From positions 744,001-808,000 of the forward strand of contig JADJKB010000025.1 of assembly GCA_016706225.1 (NCBI GenBank): DNA of 64,000 bases, in the 5' to 3' direction. The DNA is from Myxococcales bacterium. Its GTDB lineage: Bacteria > Myxococcota_A > Polyangia > Polyangiales > Polyangiaceae. Both the position numbers and the translations under genes were made by a program. Below the pieces are notes generated by a model. It worked only from the letters and a program-made list of their open reading frames with translations, was not told the origin of the DNA and ran no database searches. This document shows, piece by piece, positions 33,985-41,529 of this stretch. Position 1 is the stretch's first letter; the number at the start of each line of letters is the position of its first letter.

Positions 33985-34386
33985 ATGACCCCCGCCGAAA
34001 AGAACATCGTCAAGTCTCTGGTTGCCGTGGCCTGGGCCGACGGCAAGGTCGAACAGCCGGAAGAGCACGTGATCGAAGGGTTGCTCGCCGGGTTCGACGC
34101 CAGCGAAGAGGAAGAAGAAGAGTTGCTCGAGTACGCGAAGGAGAAGCGCACGCTCGAGAAGGACGTGCCGCTCGACGCCCTGGGCAAGGAAGAACGCGAG
34201 CTGCTCCTGGCCAACGCGGCGCTCTTGACCCACGCGGACGGAGAGCAGAGCGACAGCGAGAAGGAGCTGCTCGATCGCCTGATCGCCATGCTGGAATTCG
34301 GGAAAGAGGAGGCGGACGCCATCCTCGCGTCGGTGAAAGACGGAGCCCTGCGGCTCGGGAGCAACGTGCTCGAAGACGTGGACTGA
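33985..34386 (+). CDS. TerB-like helical protein, 133 aa
   Basis: An acidic all-helical protein. It has the two-lobe pattern of TerB/tellurite-resistance-B-like domains: IVKSLVAVAWADGKVEQPEE in the first lobe and ANAALLTHADGEQSDSEKEL in the second. Each lobe has an acidic D-G loop, which is the metal-binding feature of the family. It starts at the ATG at 33985. The following gene begins three bases after its stop. Divergent from the kinase gene. The specific function is unknown. Confidence 0.75.
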   Translation: MTPAEKNIVKSLVAVAWADGKVEQPEEHVIEGLLAGFDASEEEEEELLEYAKEKRTLEKDVPLDALGKEERELLLANAALLTHADGEQSDSEKELLDRLIAMLEFGKEEADAILASVKDGALRLGSNVLEDVD

Positions 34387-34389
34387 AGC

Positions 34390-34823
34390 ATGCTCGACAA
34401 GAACGAGCGCCAGTATTTCCGCCAAGAGCACGCTCAGAGTGTGATCCAGTCGATCACCGGCACGCTGTACGCGGCCGGGATCCCGCTGACCCAGACCGGA
34501 CCCAACCTGTGGTCCGGGCGCGGCGGTGCGCCGAGCTACGGCACGGTGCCGAAGGTGCAGGTGTCGATGCTGCCGATGCCCGAGGATTTTTTCTCGATGT
34601 GCGGGTCATCGCCGATTTCGAGTCGAACTCGCTGGTGCTGTTCATCGTGCTCTGGTTCGTGTTCTTCCCGATCGCGTTGATCCTGGCGCTGATGGGGTAT
34701 CAAGAGTGGGAGCGTCGCCAGCTCAGCCTGTTTCAGGCTGTCTGGACGCCGCTCGGGCAGATGATTGCGGCCCCGCCGGGTCCGCAGTTCGGAGCGGGTC
34801 CACAGGTTGGTTATCGACCCTGA
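34390..34823 (+). CDS. Membrane protein gene broken by a -1 frameshift at a T6 tract
   Basis: Frame 1 starts at the ATG at 34390 (MLDKNERQYFRQEHA) and stays sensible up to the run of six T at 34587-34592. After that it becomes a Ser/Cys/Arg-rich nonsense tail ending at 34680. The frame one base back, read from the T run, continues as FFLDVRVIADFESN. It then gives a clear membrane helix (LVLFIVLWFVFFPIALILAL) and ends at 34823. Together they make a protein of about 145 residues. The site reads T-TTT-TTC in the first frame, the heptamer type on which ribosomes can slip -1. A lost T from sequencing or mutation explains it equally well. Confidence 0.65.
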
Positions 34824-34845
34824 GCGGGGCCGCTGGGAGTGAAAC

Positions 34846-35649
34846 GTGAGCATCTTCGCCAAACGCATCCTCGAAGGGCAGGTCGCGCTGATCACCGGCG
34901 GGGGCAGCGGCATTGGCGCCGGCATTGCCCGTCGGTTCGCCGAGCACGGCGCCTCGGTCGCGCTCGTCGGGCGCAAGCTCGAGAAACTCGAGCGCACAGC
35001 GGCGGCCCTCACCTCGCTGGGCAGCGAGGTCCTGTGTCTACCGCTGGACGTGCGCGACTACGCCGCGCTCGAGGCGGCCGTGCAGCAGCTCGTCACCCGC
35101 TTCGGGCGCCTCGACGTGCTGGTCAACTCGGCGGCGGGTAACTTTCTCTCGCCGGCCGCGTCACTCTCGGCGAACGGGTTCAAGAGTGTGATCGAGATCG
35201 ATCTGATTGGAACGTTCAACGCCAGCCGAGCTTGTTTCGAAGCGCTCGCGGTGCGCGGGGGCAGCATCGTCAGCATCACCGCGACCCAGGCCTGGATCCC
35301 GACGCCGCTGCAGTGCCACGCGGGCGCCGCGAAGGCGGGGATCGCCAAGCTGACCGCCGACCTGGCCCTCGAGTGGGGTGCGAGTCGGATCCGCGTCAAC
35401 GCCGTGGCGCCCGGTCCGATCGCTGACACGGAGGGCATGCGTCGTCTGGGACCGGACGATGACGTCGCAAAGAAGCGGCTCGAGTCGGGGCTTCCGCTGG
35501 GGCGCTGGGGCACGGTCGACGAGGTCGCCGACGCGGTGCTCTACCTGAGCTCCCCCGCCGCGGGTTTCATCACCGGCACGACGCTCACCATTGACGGTGG
35601 TCAGTCGTTGCTTGGTGCTGGCAGCTGGCTTGCGATGATGCAGGGCTGA
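34846..35649 (+). CDS. Short-chain dehydrogenase of the 2,4-dienoyl-CoA reductase type
   Basis: A 267-residue Rossmann SDR starting at a GTG with GGGAG upstream. It has the NADPH-binding ITGGGSGIGAGIARRFAEHG and the NSAAG block. The active-site region reads QCHAGAAKAGIAKLTADLAL: the usual Tyr of YxxxK is an Ala. The C-terminal signature VNAVAPGPIADTEGMRRLGP closely follows peroxisomal-type 2,4-dienoyl-CoA reductases, which also lack that Tyr. These enzymes help degrade polyunsaturated fatty acids. No beta-oxidation genes adjoin it. Family call good, substrate inferred. Confidence 0.8.
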   Translation: MSIFAKRILEGQVALITGGGSGIGAGIARRFAEHGASVALVGRKLEKLERTAAALTSLGSEVLCLPLDVRDYAALEAAVQQLVTRFGRLDVLVNSAAGNFLSPAASLSANGFKSVIEIDLIGTFNASRACFEALAVRGGSIVSITATQAWIPTPLQCHAGAAKAGIAKLTADLALEWGASRIRVNAVAPGPIADTEGMRRLGPDDDVAKKRLESGLPLGRWGTVDEVADAVLYLSSPAAGFITGTTLTIDGGQSLLGAGSWLAMMQG

Positions 35650-35759
35650 GGGCGAGGGCGAAGGCGAGGGCGAGGGCGCGCGCGAAGAGCGAGGGCGCGC
35701 GCGAAGGGCGAGGGCGCGCGCGAAGGGCGAGGGCGAAGCGGAAGGGACGGCTCGCTCGG
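35650..35759. repeat. GC-rich simple array with the dispersed 38-bp flank
   Basis: GGGCGA/GCGCGC units fill 35650-35733. The end of the block, 35722-35759, is the reverse complement of 10446-10483 with four mismatches. As at 10446, a GC-rich array directly adjoins this flank. It lies between the SDR gene end and the DUF502 gene end, so it is strictly intergenic. Confidence 0.75.
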
Positions 35760-35797
35760 CAAGCCTGCCGCGCGCTCGCGTGTGCGCAGCGTGTAGG

Positions 35798-36433
35798 CTA
35801 CCCCTTCTTCCCACCCCGATCGGTCCGGTCGATCACGAGCGTCTTCTCGGGACCCGGCCTGCCCGTCGACACCGGCGCGGCCTCGATGCCCAGGCCCGAG
35901 ACGCCGCCGGAGACGACGAACGCCATCACGTCGCTGCTGGTCGCGCTCAGGGTCTCGACCTGCTCGCGGGGCACGAGCAAGAGGTTGCCCGCGAAGTTGT
36001 AGGACTGCGGGAAATACACCGCGAGGTAGTTGTTCATGTCGAGCTGGCTCAGCGACTCGCGGGTCACGAACCCGAGGGCCTTGGCGGAGCTGCCCGGCAC
36101 CAACGAGACGGCGACGGGACGGTCGAACTTCTTTTTGTCCCCCACGAACGCCCCCACCAGGTCGCGGATGGAGGTGTAGAGCAGCTTGACCAACGGCACG
36201 CGGGCCAACCATTTCTCCGTCTCTCGCACCACGGCCTTGCCGATCACGTTCGAGGTCAGAAAGCCAACCAGCGTGATCAGCCCGAGCGTCAGCACGAACC
36301 CGAGCCCGGGCACCCCGACCGGCAGCACACGATCGACGGTGGTGAAGACGAGCCACGCGATGTACACAGTGATGCCGACCGGAGCCAGCACCAGGCAGCC
36401 ACGCCAGAAGTAGCCGAGCAGTGTCTTCGTCAT
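35798..36433 (-). CDS. DUF502 family membrane protein
   Basis: Matches the DUF502 outline: two membrane helices at about 9-30 and 42-65 (YFWRGCLVLAPVGITVYIAW, GFVLTLGLITLVGFLTSNVI). A conserved cytoplasmic or periplasmic beta domain follows, with PLVKLLYTSIRDLVGAF, then VAVSLVPGSSAKALGFVTRE and YNFAGNLLLVPREQVETL. Length of 211 is normal. The family's function is not established. It is divergent from an MFS transporter gene with a 60-bp gap. Confidence 0.85.
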   Translation of the reverse strand: MTKTLLGYFWRGCLVLAPVGITVYIAWLVFTTVDRVLPVGVPGLGFVLTLGLITLVGFLTSNVIGKAVVRETEKWLARVPLVKLLYTSIRDLVGAFVGDKKKFDRPVAVSLVPGSSAKALGFVTRESLSQLDMNNYLAVYFPQSYNFAGNLLLVPREQVETLSATSSDVMAFVVSGGVSGLGIEAAPVSTGRPGPEKTLVIDRTDRGGKKG

Positions 36434-36493
36434 GGCCGAACCGATAGCTCATTTTCAGCGCGAGTTCAGCGGCGGAGGCGGGAGTCGCCTGCG

Positions 36494-37666
36494 ATGACCG
36501 CGCTCAAGCCGGCGCTCGGCGCCGAACGGGTGATCACCGGCCGCTTCGCCCTCGCGACCCTGGCGAACCTGGTGTTCTTCATCGGGGTCACCAGCTTCTT
36601 CTCACTTCCGGTGCACCTCGAGGCCATCGGAGCGACCCGCGCCGAGCTCGGGCGAGTGATGGGCTCCTTCGGCATCTCGTGCCTGGTCGCGATCCCACTG
36701 ACGGGTGCGCTCACGGACCGCTTCGGCCGCCGGCGTTTCATGCTCGCGGGCGGCGTCTTGTGGGCGCTCTTCTCGCTGGGGTTCGTCTGGGTGACCGAGG
36801 TCGGACCGCTGGTGTACCTGCTCCGGCTCGGACAAGGTGCGGCGTTCTCGCTCGCCTTCGTCGCGACCAACGCCGTGATTGTCGATCTTGCGCCACCCGG
36901 CGCCCTCGGCCGGAGCATCGCCTGGTTTGGTGCCACGACCCTGGTTGCTCACGCCCTCGGCCCGTCGATCGGTGAGTGGGTCGCGCACGAGCTGGGTTTT
37001 CGGCGATTGTTCGAGCTGTCCGCGCTGGTCGCGCTCGCCGCGTGCCCGCTGTACCTCGCCGTCCCCGATCTGGCCCGCGCCGCCCCGGCCGAAGGTGAGA
37101 TCGAGCTCGGCATGCGCCGGCTCGCGCTCCGGCGCGGCGCCGTCGGCGCCCTCTTGTGCGCGCTCGGTAGCGCCGTCACGTTCGGCACTGCGCTCAACTT
37201 CATGCCGGTGTTCGTGCGGGCGCGCGGGCTGCCGAGTCACGCCCCGTTTTTCATGAGCTACGTCGCGGCGGCGATCGCGGTGCGGCTGTTTGCGGGCGGC
37301 TTCGGCGATCGCTTCGGTCACCGCAGGGTGGGGGTCGCCGGCGCCCTGGGGTTTGCGCTCACGGCGGTGGGGTTTGCCCTCGTGCACTCACAACGCGAGC
37401 TCGTGGGGTTGGCGGTGGCCTTTGGTGTGTCCCACGGTCTGGCGTATCCATCGATGAACGCGGCGTTCCTGGCTGGGACCTCACCCCGAGTGCGGGGGCG
37501 AGCCATGGCCCTGTTCAATCTGTCGTTCAACGTCGGGGTGACGCTGAGCGCCTTCGTCGCGGGTGAGGTGGCCCAGCGCTTCGACTACGCGACCATGTGG
37601 CGAGTGGTGGGTGTGGCATCGGCGGTCGGCGCGGTCGTGTTCGCGCTCGATCGTGTGAAGCGCTGA
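36494..37666 (+). CDS. MFS transporter
   Basis: A 390-residue protein with about twelve membrane helices. The MFS-specific motif A is GALTDRFGRRRFMLAGGVLW, between helices 2 and 3, with its counterpart FGDRFGHRRVGVAGA in the second half. A helix-4 to 5 charged motif occurs in RLGQGAAFSLAFVATNAVIV. No substrate marker is visible. The ATG at 36494 removes an unsupported upstream extension. No regulator is directly adjacent. Confidence 0.85.
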   Translation: MTALKPALGAERVITGRFALATLANLVFFIGVTSFFSLPVHLEAIGATRAELGRVMGSFGISCLVAIPLTGALTDRFGRRRFMLAGGVLWALFSLGFVWVTEVGPLVYLLRLGQGAAFSLAFVATNAVIVDLAPPGALGRSIAWFGATTLVAHALGPSIGEWVAHELGFRRLFELSALVALAACPLYLAVPDLARAAPAEGEIELGMRRLALRRGAVGALLCALGSAVTFGTALNFMPVFVRARGLPSHAPFFMSYVAAAIAVRLFAGGFGDRFGHRRVGVAGALGFALTAVGFALVHSQRELVGLAVAFGVSHGLAYPSMNAAFLAGTSPRVRGRAMALFNLSFNVGVTLSAFVAGEVAQRFDYATMWRVVGVASAVGAVVFALDRVKR

Positions 37667-37703
37667 GTCAGCGTGGGCGTGGGCGGGGGCGTGAGAGGTG
37701 GGC

Positions 37704-38837
37704 TCAGTTGGTTGCCGGCAGATCCAGGCGGATCAAGCGGCGCGCGTTGTCGCCGTAGATCTTGCGGAGCACGGCCTTGGGCAGGGCGACGCCGCTCACC
37801 TTCCAGTTGCCCTGAATCGGCGTCGGGTGGTCGAAGTCCTTGTCCGCCGTCTCGAAGTAACGACGCGTGGCGGTGAAAAAACGCAGCTCTTCCTTGGGGC
37901 CCGCGGGCAGTTTGCCCTCGGAGCCGAGAAAGAGCGGCTCGGGCTCGGCGCCGACGCCGAGGTCGCTGCCGAACAACACCCGATCCTGGAACTCGAGGAA
38001 GAAGGCTCGCATCCGCTCGGGGGAGTGGCGCCCGAACTCCGGAACGCGCGCGGCAGTGTCGATGTACAGGTTGTCGTATTTGCGAAGCCAGCCCGCAACG
38101 CGCTCCGGTTCCTCGGCGCAGTTGCCGAAGTGCACCGAGATGAACTTGGTCTTCGGGTGGCGTGCGACGCGCCGCTCGAGGGCTTGCAAGAGCTGGTCGA
38201 AGCTGGGCACGTCCTGCCCGTACTCGGACCAGCCGGGGTGCGCCTCGAGCTCATCCTTGCGTTCGTTCTTGTCGTCGACCGGTTGCCAGAACGCCTTTGG
38301 ATCGCCGCTGTGAATGGCGACCGGCATGCCAAGCTCGCCCGCGGCCTCGAACACCGGATCGAGGCCCGGATCGTCGACGGCCAAGAGCCGGCCATCTGGA
38401 CCGGGCAGCGCGAGGCCCAAGACCTTTGCGATCTTCAGGCCGCGGGCGCCCAGCGCGTGCGCGGTCCGGAGCGCCTTGGTCATTCTCGCGCCGTAGTCCG
38501 GGAAGCGTGCGTCGCGATAGCTGAGGGTGGTGAAGACGGTGACCCGCCCTTGCGATGCGCGAGCTGCCGCGAGTTGTTCGTCGAGCCCGCGCTCCGGTGT
38601 GCCACCAGACAAGTTGACCGCGTGATCGAAGTGCCACTTCTGCATCAGACGGCCGAGCCGGTCGACACCGTCGGGCCCGAGGTGAACGTGAACGTCGACG
38701 ATGCTGAGCGGTGCGTCGTCCGCCTCCGGGCCGGGTGCGGGTTTCGCCGGCGGGTCACGCAGCGCGATGAGCGCAATCACGCCGAGGGCGAGCGCGCTCA
38801 CTCCGCCGAGCAGCCAGGCACGTCTGAGACCGGACAC
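37704..38837 (-). CDS. Membrane-anchored amidohydrolase (TIM-barrel metal hydrolase)
   Basis: An N-terminal anchor (RRAWLLGGVSALALGVIAL) precedes an amidohydrolase-2 type domain. DVHVHLG gives the first metal His pair at about residue 48. LGMPVAIHSGDPKAF and FISVHFGNCAEE give further His ligands. LFGSDLGVGAEP supplies the last catalytic Asp. The C-terminus has KIYGDNARRLIRL, the usual end of this family. The metal site looks complete. Substrate unknown; export is likely because of the N-terminal helix. Confidence 0.8.
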   Translation of the reverse strand: MSGLRRAWLLGGVSALALGVIALIALRDPPAKPAPGPEADDAPLSIVDVHVHLGPDGVDRLGRLMQKWHFDHAVNLSGGTPERGLDEQLAAARASQGRVTVFTTLSYRDARFPDYGARMTKALRTAHALGARGLKIAKVLGLALPGPDGRLLAVDDPGLDPVFEAAGELGMPVAIHSGDPKAFWQPVDDKNERKDELEAHPGWSEYGQDVPSFDQLLQALERRVARHPKTKFISVHFGNCAEEPERVAGWLRKYDNLYIDTAARVPEFGRHSPERMRAFFLEFQDRVLFGSDLGVGAEPEPLFLGSEGKLPAGPKEELRFFTATRRYFETADKDFDHPTPIQGNWKVSGVALPKAVLRKIYGDNARRLIRLDLPATN

Positions 38838-38858
38838 GGCGCTGATGATACGGCAGAA

Positions 38859-39725
38859 CTAGCGCCCGCTCACGGCGCCCATCATCCGGGCGAGGTTCTG
38901 CAGCCGCTGCAGCACGAAGCGTTCGCTCGGGCCGAGCGAGCGGCCCTCGAGCTCGGTGACGAAGCCGTGCAGCAGGGACAAATCCATGCGGGGTGAGCGG
39001 CGGGCCACGGCGAACAGCTCGTCGACCACGTCGAGCGGCGGTGGGCGGCGGAGCGCGCGGAACAACCGCAGCGGATACTCGACCCACTGGCTGCGCGCGG
39101 TCGCCGCTGCGAGCTTCAGCGCTGCCCTGGCGGCCGCGCTGGCGATCTCCGCGGGCACGTCGCTGCCCGCTTGCGCCTCCGCCAGCACGTCGGCCATCAG
39201 GCCGCCCAGCAGTCGCTCCGCCTCGTCGGGTTTGCCCATGGCGATGGCTTTGTCGACGACGCCCGTCATGAGCTGAAAAGCGTGCGTTCTGCGGGTCGTC
39301 TGTTCCTCGGGCGCTGATTCCGCCACGTCCTGGGTCGGCACGCGCTGGGTCGCGTGCGCGCGATCGTCACGCTCGAAGCTCTCCAGGGTGTACACCACGT
39401 CGGCGACCGCGATCTTTGCTCCGGGGCTCACCAGCATCTTCTCCCGCACCGCCTCGCCATCCACCCGCACGCCGTTCACGCTGCCCATGTCCTCGACGAA
39501 GACTGCGGCGTCGGTCACGGTCACCTTGGCGTGACGGCGCGAGATCATGTGGCCCTCGATCACGACCTGGCAGTCCAGCGAGCGACCGATCACGGTCTCT
39601 CCTTCCCCCAGTGGGACACGCTCCGAACCCCGGGCGAGCACGTAGCGCATGCGGGGTGCCGTGCCGCTCTCGCGACGGGGCGCGTCGTCGAGCGAGGTGA
39701 GTGTGCGAGCCTCTTCCTTAGCCAC
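38859..39725 (-). CDS. FHA-domain protein
   Basis: A forkhead-associated domain at about residues 26-110 has the phosphothreonine-binding signature: GETVIGRSLDCQVVIEG, ISRRHAKV and DMGSVNGVRVDG. It is followed by a helical 170-residue part of unknown fold (LLGGLMADVLAEAQAGSDVP, VDELFAVARRSPRMDLSL). The start is uncertain: a GTG at 39725 is chosen over a TTG at 39782 and an ATG at 39650, which would leave the FHA domain at the very N-terminus. It likely reads Ser/Thr phosphorylation, possibly by kinases such as the one at 31919-33814. Confidence 0.8.
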   Translation of the reverse strand: MAKEEARTLTSLDDAPRRESGTAPRMRYVLARGSERVPLGEGETVIGRSLDCQVVIEGHMISRRHAKVTVTDAAVFVEDMGSVNGVRVDGEAVREKMLVSPGAKIAVADVVYTLESFERDDRAHATQRVPTQDVAESAPEEQTTRRTHAFQLMTGVVDKAIAMGKPDEAERLLGGLMADVLAEAQAGSDVPAEIASAAARAALKLAAATARSQWVEYPLRLFRALRRPPPLDVVDELFAVARRSPRMDLSLLHGFVTELEGRSLGPSERFVLQRLQNLARMMGAVSGR

Positions 39726-39857
39726 GTGCGCCGAAGCGCAGTCTAGGACCTCTCGCGCGGAGCGTCCATCGCTCGCCGACAAAAGGAAAACGCCACGGGC
39801 GCCGGGTGGCGCTTCCGTGGCGTTCAGAAGTGCGCGGAGCTACCGCGCGTCGAGTGA

Positions 39858-40184
39858 CTACTTGAGGACTTCGGTCAGCTTCTGCAGCTTCATGGCCAGG
39901 CCCATGTCGCCCTCGATCTTCAGCTTGCCCGAGAAGAACAGCTGCTGGCCGTTGGCACGCCCTTCGAGCATGTCCACGTAGTCCGTTGCGGCCATCTTGA
40001 TGGTGCAGGCTGCGGTTCCGTCGCCCTCGGCCACGCCGGGCGCGTCCTTGAGGTTCATGACCCAAGTGCCGCCGCCGTCGCCAGCGAGCACGAACTTGTA
40101 GACCGCACCGATCGCGGCCGCCTTGTCCTTGTGTTCGGCAATCTTGATCGCGGCCTCGTCCATCTTCTCTTTTGCAGTCGCCAT
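39858..40184 (-). CDS. SCP2 sterol-binding-domain protein
   Basis: A 108-residue single SCP2 domain. It shows GGGTWVMNLKDAPGVAEGDG, CTIKMAATDYVDMLEGRANG and FFSGKLKIEGDMGLAMKLQK, the hydrophobic lipid-pocket pattern of the family. The ATG is preceded by AGGAGAACG. Such proteins bind fatty acids, acyl-CoA or sterols in the cytoplasm. It lies 76 bases downstream of a GntR/FadR-type regulator on the same strand and may be controlled with it. Confidence 0.9.
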   Translation of the reverse strand: MATAKEKMDEAAIKIAEHKDKAAAIGAVYKFVLAGDGGGTWVMNLKDAPGVAEGDGTAACTIKMAATDYVDMLEGRANGQQLFFSGKLKIEGDMGLAMKLQKLTEVLK

Positions 40185-40260
40185 GCTCGTTCTCCTGGTT
40201 TTCGTGTTCGTTGTTTGGAGCCGAGGGCTCCTTTGCCACCGGACGCGCCGGCGACGAAAT

Positions 40261-41013
40261 TCATGGGGGGCCCGGTGGCCGGCTCTTCTTGCCCAGTGAT
40301 TCGACGAAGGTCGCGTGCCGGCTGGCCCAGATCCAGAGCAGCAGTGAGCGCGCTCTCTCGGCGTCCCGCGCGCGCACCGCCTCGACGACGTGCACGTAGC
40401 CCTCGGTGATCGAACCGGTCGAGACCCAGAGATTCTCGAGGTACGGCGTGTATTTTTTCAACAGGCCGCGCACGCTGTTCATCAGCAGCCGAGGCACCAT
40501 GTTCTTGGCGGCGCCGGCCAGCGCCCAGTTGAAATCGAAGTCGAGCCAGAGCAAGCGCGAGAGATTCTGCTCGTTGCGCATCTCGGCCACGATCAGATCG
40601 AGCGCACGGAGATCCCCGTCGTCGCGGCGTGTAGCGGCGAGCTCTGCGAAGTCGGCGCTCAAGATGCGGGCTACCTCGAGCAGGTTCTTGAGCACCTCGG
40701 GGTTGACGATGCCGTCGGGGGTGACGACCAGGTACTCGATCACGTCGACGCCGGCGTGTTCGCTGTAGTCGAGCACCTCGGTGCCGGAGCCGGCGCGCCG
40801 CGCGATCAGGCGCAGCTGCTCGAGCTGGTTCATCGCTTCGCGCACGGTGAAGCGGTTGACGGCCAGGTCTTCGGCCAGGCTGAGCTCCGGGGGGAGTTTG
40901 TCACCCGGGGCGTAGGCGCCGGACAGGATGCGCCGCTTCAGCAGCTCCGCCACCTGGGTTCCGAGCTTCGGGCTCGCGGGATCTGCCCGCTTGCGCCGGG
41001 CCACAGCAGCCAT
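40261..41013 (-). CDS. GntR/FadR-family transcriptional regulator
   Basis: A winged helix-turn-helix at about residues 18-80 (LKRRILSGAYAPGDKLPPEL, AVNRFTVREAMNQLEQLRLI) is followed by an all-helical FCD ligand domain (about 105-235). This has TRRDDGDLRALDLIVAEMRN and a His at HVVEAVRARD. The FadR subgroup commonly senses acyl-CoA or organic acids. A 9-bp inverted repeat lies 24-53 bases upstream of the ATG (41037-41066), suitable for autoregulation. The downstream SCP2 lipid-binding gene fits a lipid-linked role, but the ligand is inferred. Confidence 0.85.
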   Translation of the reverse strand: MAAVARRKRADPASPKLGTQVAELLKRRILSGAYAPGDKLPPELSLAEDLAVNRFTVREAMNQLEQLRLIARRAGSGTEVLDYSEHAGVDVIEYLVVTPDGIVNPEVLKNLLEVARILSADFAELAATRRDDGDLRALDLIVAEMRNEQNLSRLLWLDFDFNWALAGAAKNMVPRLLMNSVRGLLKKYTPYLENLWVSTGSITEGYVHVVEAVRARDAERARSLLLWIWASRHATFVESLGKKSRPPGPP

Positions 41014-41036
41014 CGGCCGGGGTCATAACCGGAGAA

Positions 41037-41066
41037 TGTCCAACAATCAATGCGAAATGTTGAACA
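41037..41066. promoter_or_regulatory. Probable operator: inverted repeat TGTCCAACA-N12-TGTTGAACA
   Basis: TGTCCAACA at 41037-41045 pairs with TGTTGAACA at 41058-41066 with one mismatch. It lies just upstream of the GntR/FadR-type regulator start (41013). The stretch is A/T-rich against a GC-rich background, as expected for a promoter-operator. GntR proteins often bind such repeats in their own promoter. No binding data exist here. Confidence 0.5.
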
Positions 41067-41148
41067 AATGCCTGATGTGACAGCTAAGCTGTGGAAATCA
41101 AACGAGCGCAGCCGATTGCGACCGCGCTCGAGTGAACGACCAGCTCCT

Positions 41149-41421
41149 TCAGCTGCCGGCGTCTGCGCCAGCCTGGGTCGGCTTCGTCAGCACCTTGGCC
41201 GGAGTCGGTGCGACCGTTGCCGTCGCGGTGGCCGTCGCCGTGGCCGTGGCTGCCGGGGTCGTCGTTGCCGGGGTCGCTGGCGCAGTCGGAGCGGCAGTGT
41301 CAGTCGCTGGGGTGGTCGCCGCCGGCGTGGAGTCCGCGGGACGGTTTTGAACCACGCAGCCAACGAACACGACCGCGAGGGTGCCGAGGATTGCAATACC
41401 CGAAAAAGCTTTGGAATTCAT
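41149..41421 (-). CDS. Small lipoprotein, 90 aa
   Basis: The signal MNSKAFSGIAILGTLAVVF ends in the lipobox FVGC, giving a mature lipoprotein of about 70 residues. The mature part is Ala/Thr/Pro low-complexity (TPAATTPATDTAAPTAPATP and following). This suggests an extended spacer rather than a folded domain. It ends with VLTKPTQAGADAGS. It stands alone between the FadR-type gene and the prolyl oligopeptidase gene. Function unknown. Confidence 0.7.
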   Translation of the reverse strand: MNSKAFSGIAILGTLAVVFVGCVVQNRPADSTPAATTPATDTAAPTAPATPATTTPAATATATATATATVAPTPAKVLTKPTQAGADAGS

Positions 41422-41529
41422 GAAGAACCTACCTTGTAGAGCGCTCGGAGCTTACACAATAGCCCGCGTAACCGCGAGGTTTGACGTGCCAGCTCTGGGA
41501 TCGACGCAATCCGGCCCCCCCGTCCGGCC

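Noticed and set aside
35650..35759. Rho-independent terminator between the SDR and DUF502 genes
   Set aside because: The stretch is a simple repeat without a defined stem-loop followed by a T run; its similarity to 10446 explains it better as a repeat element.
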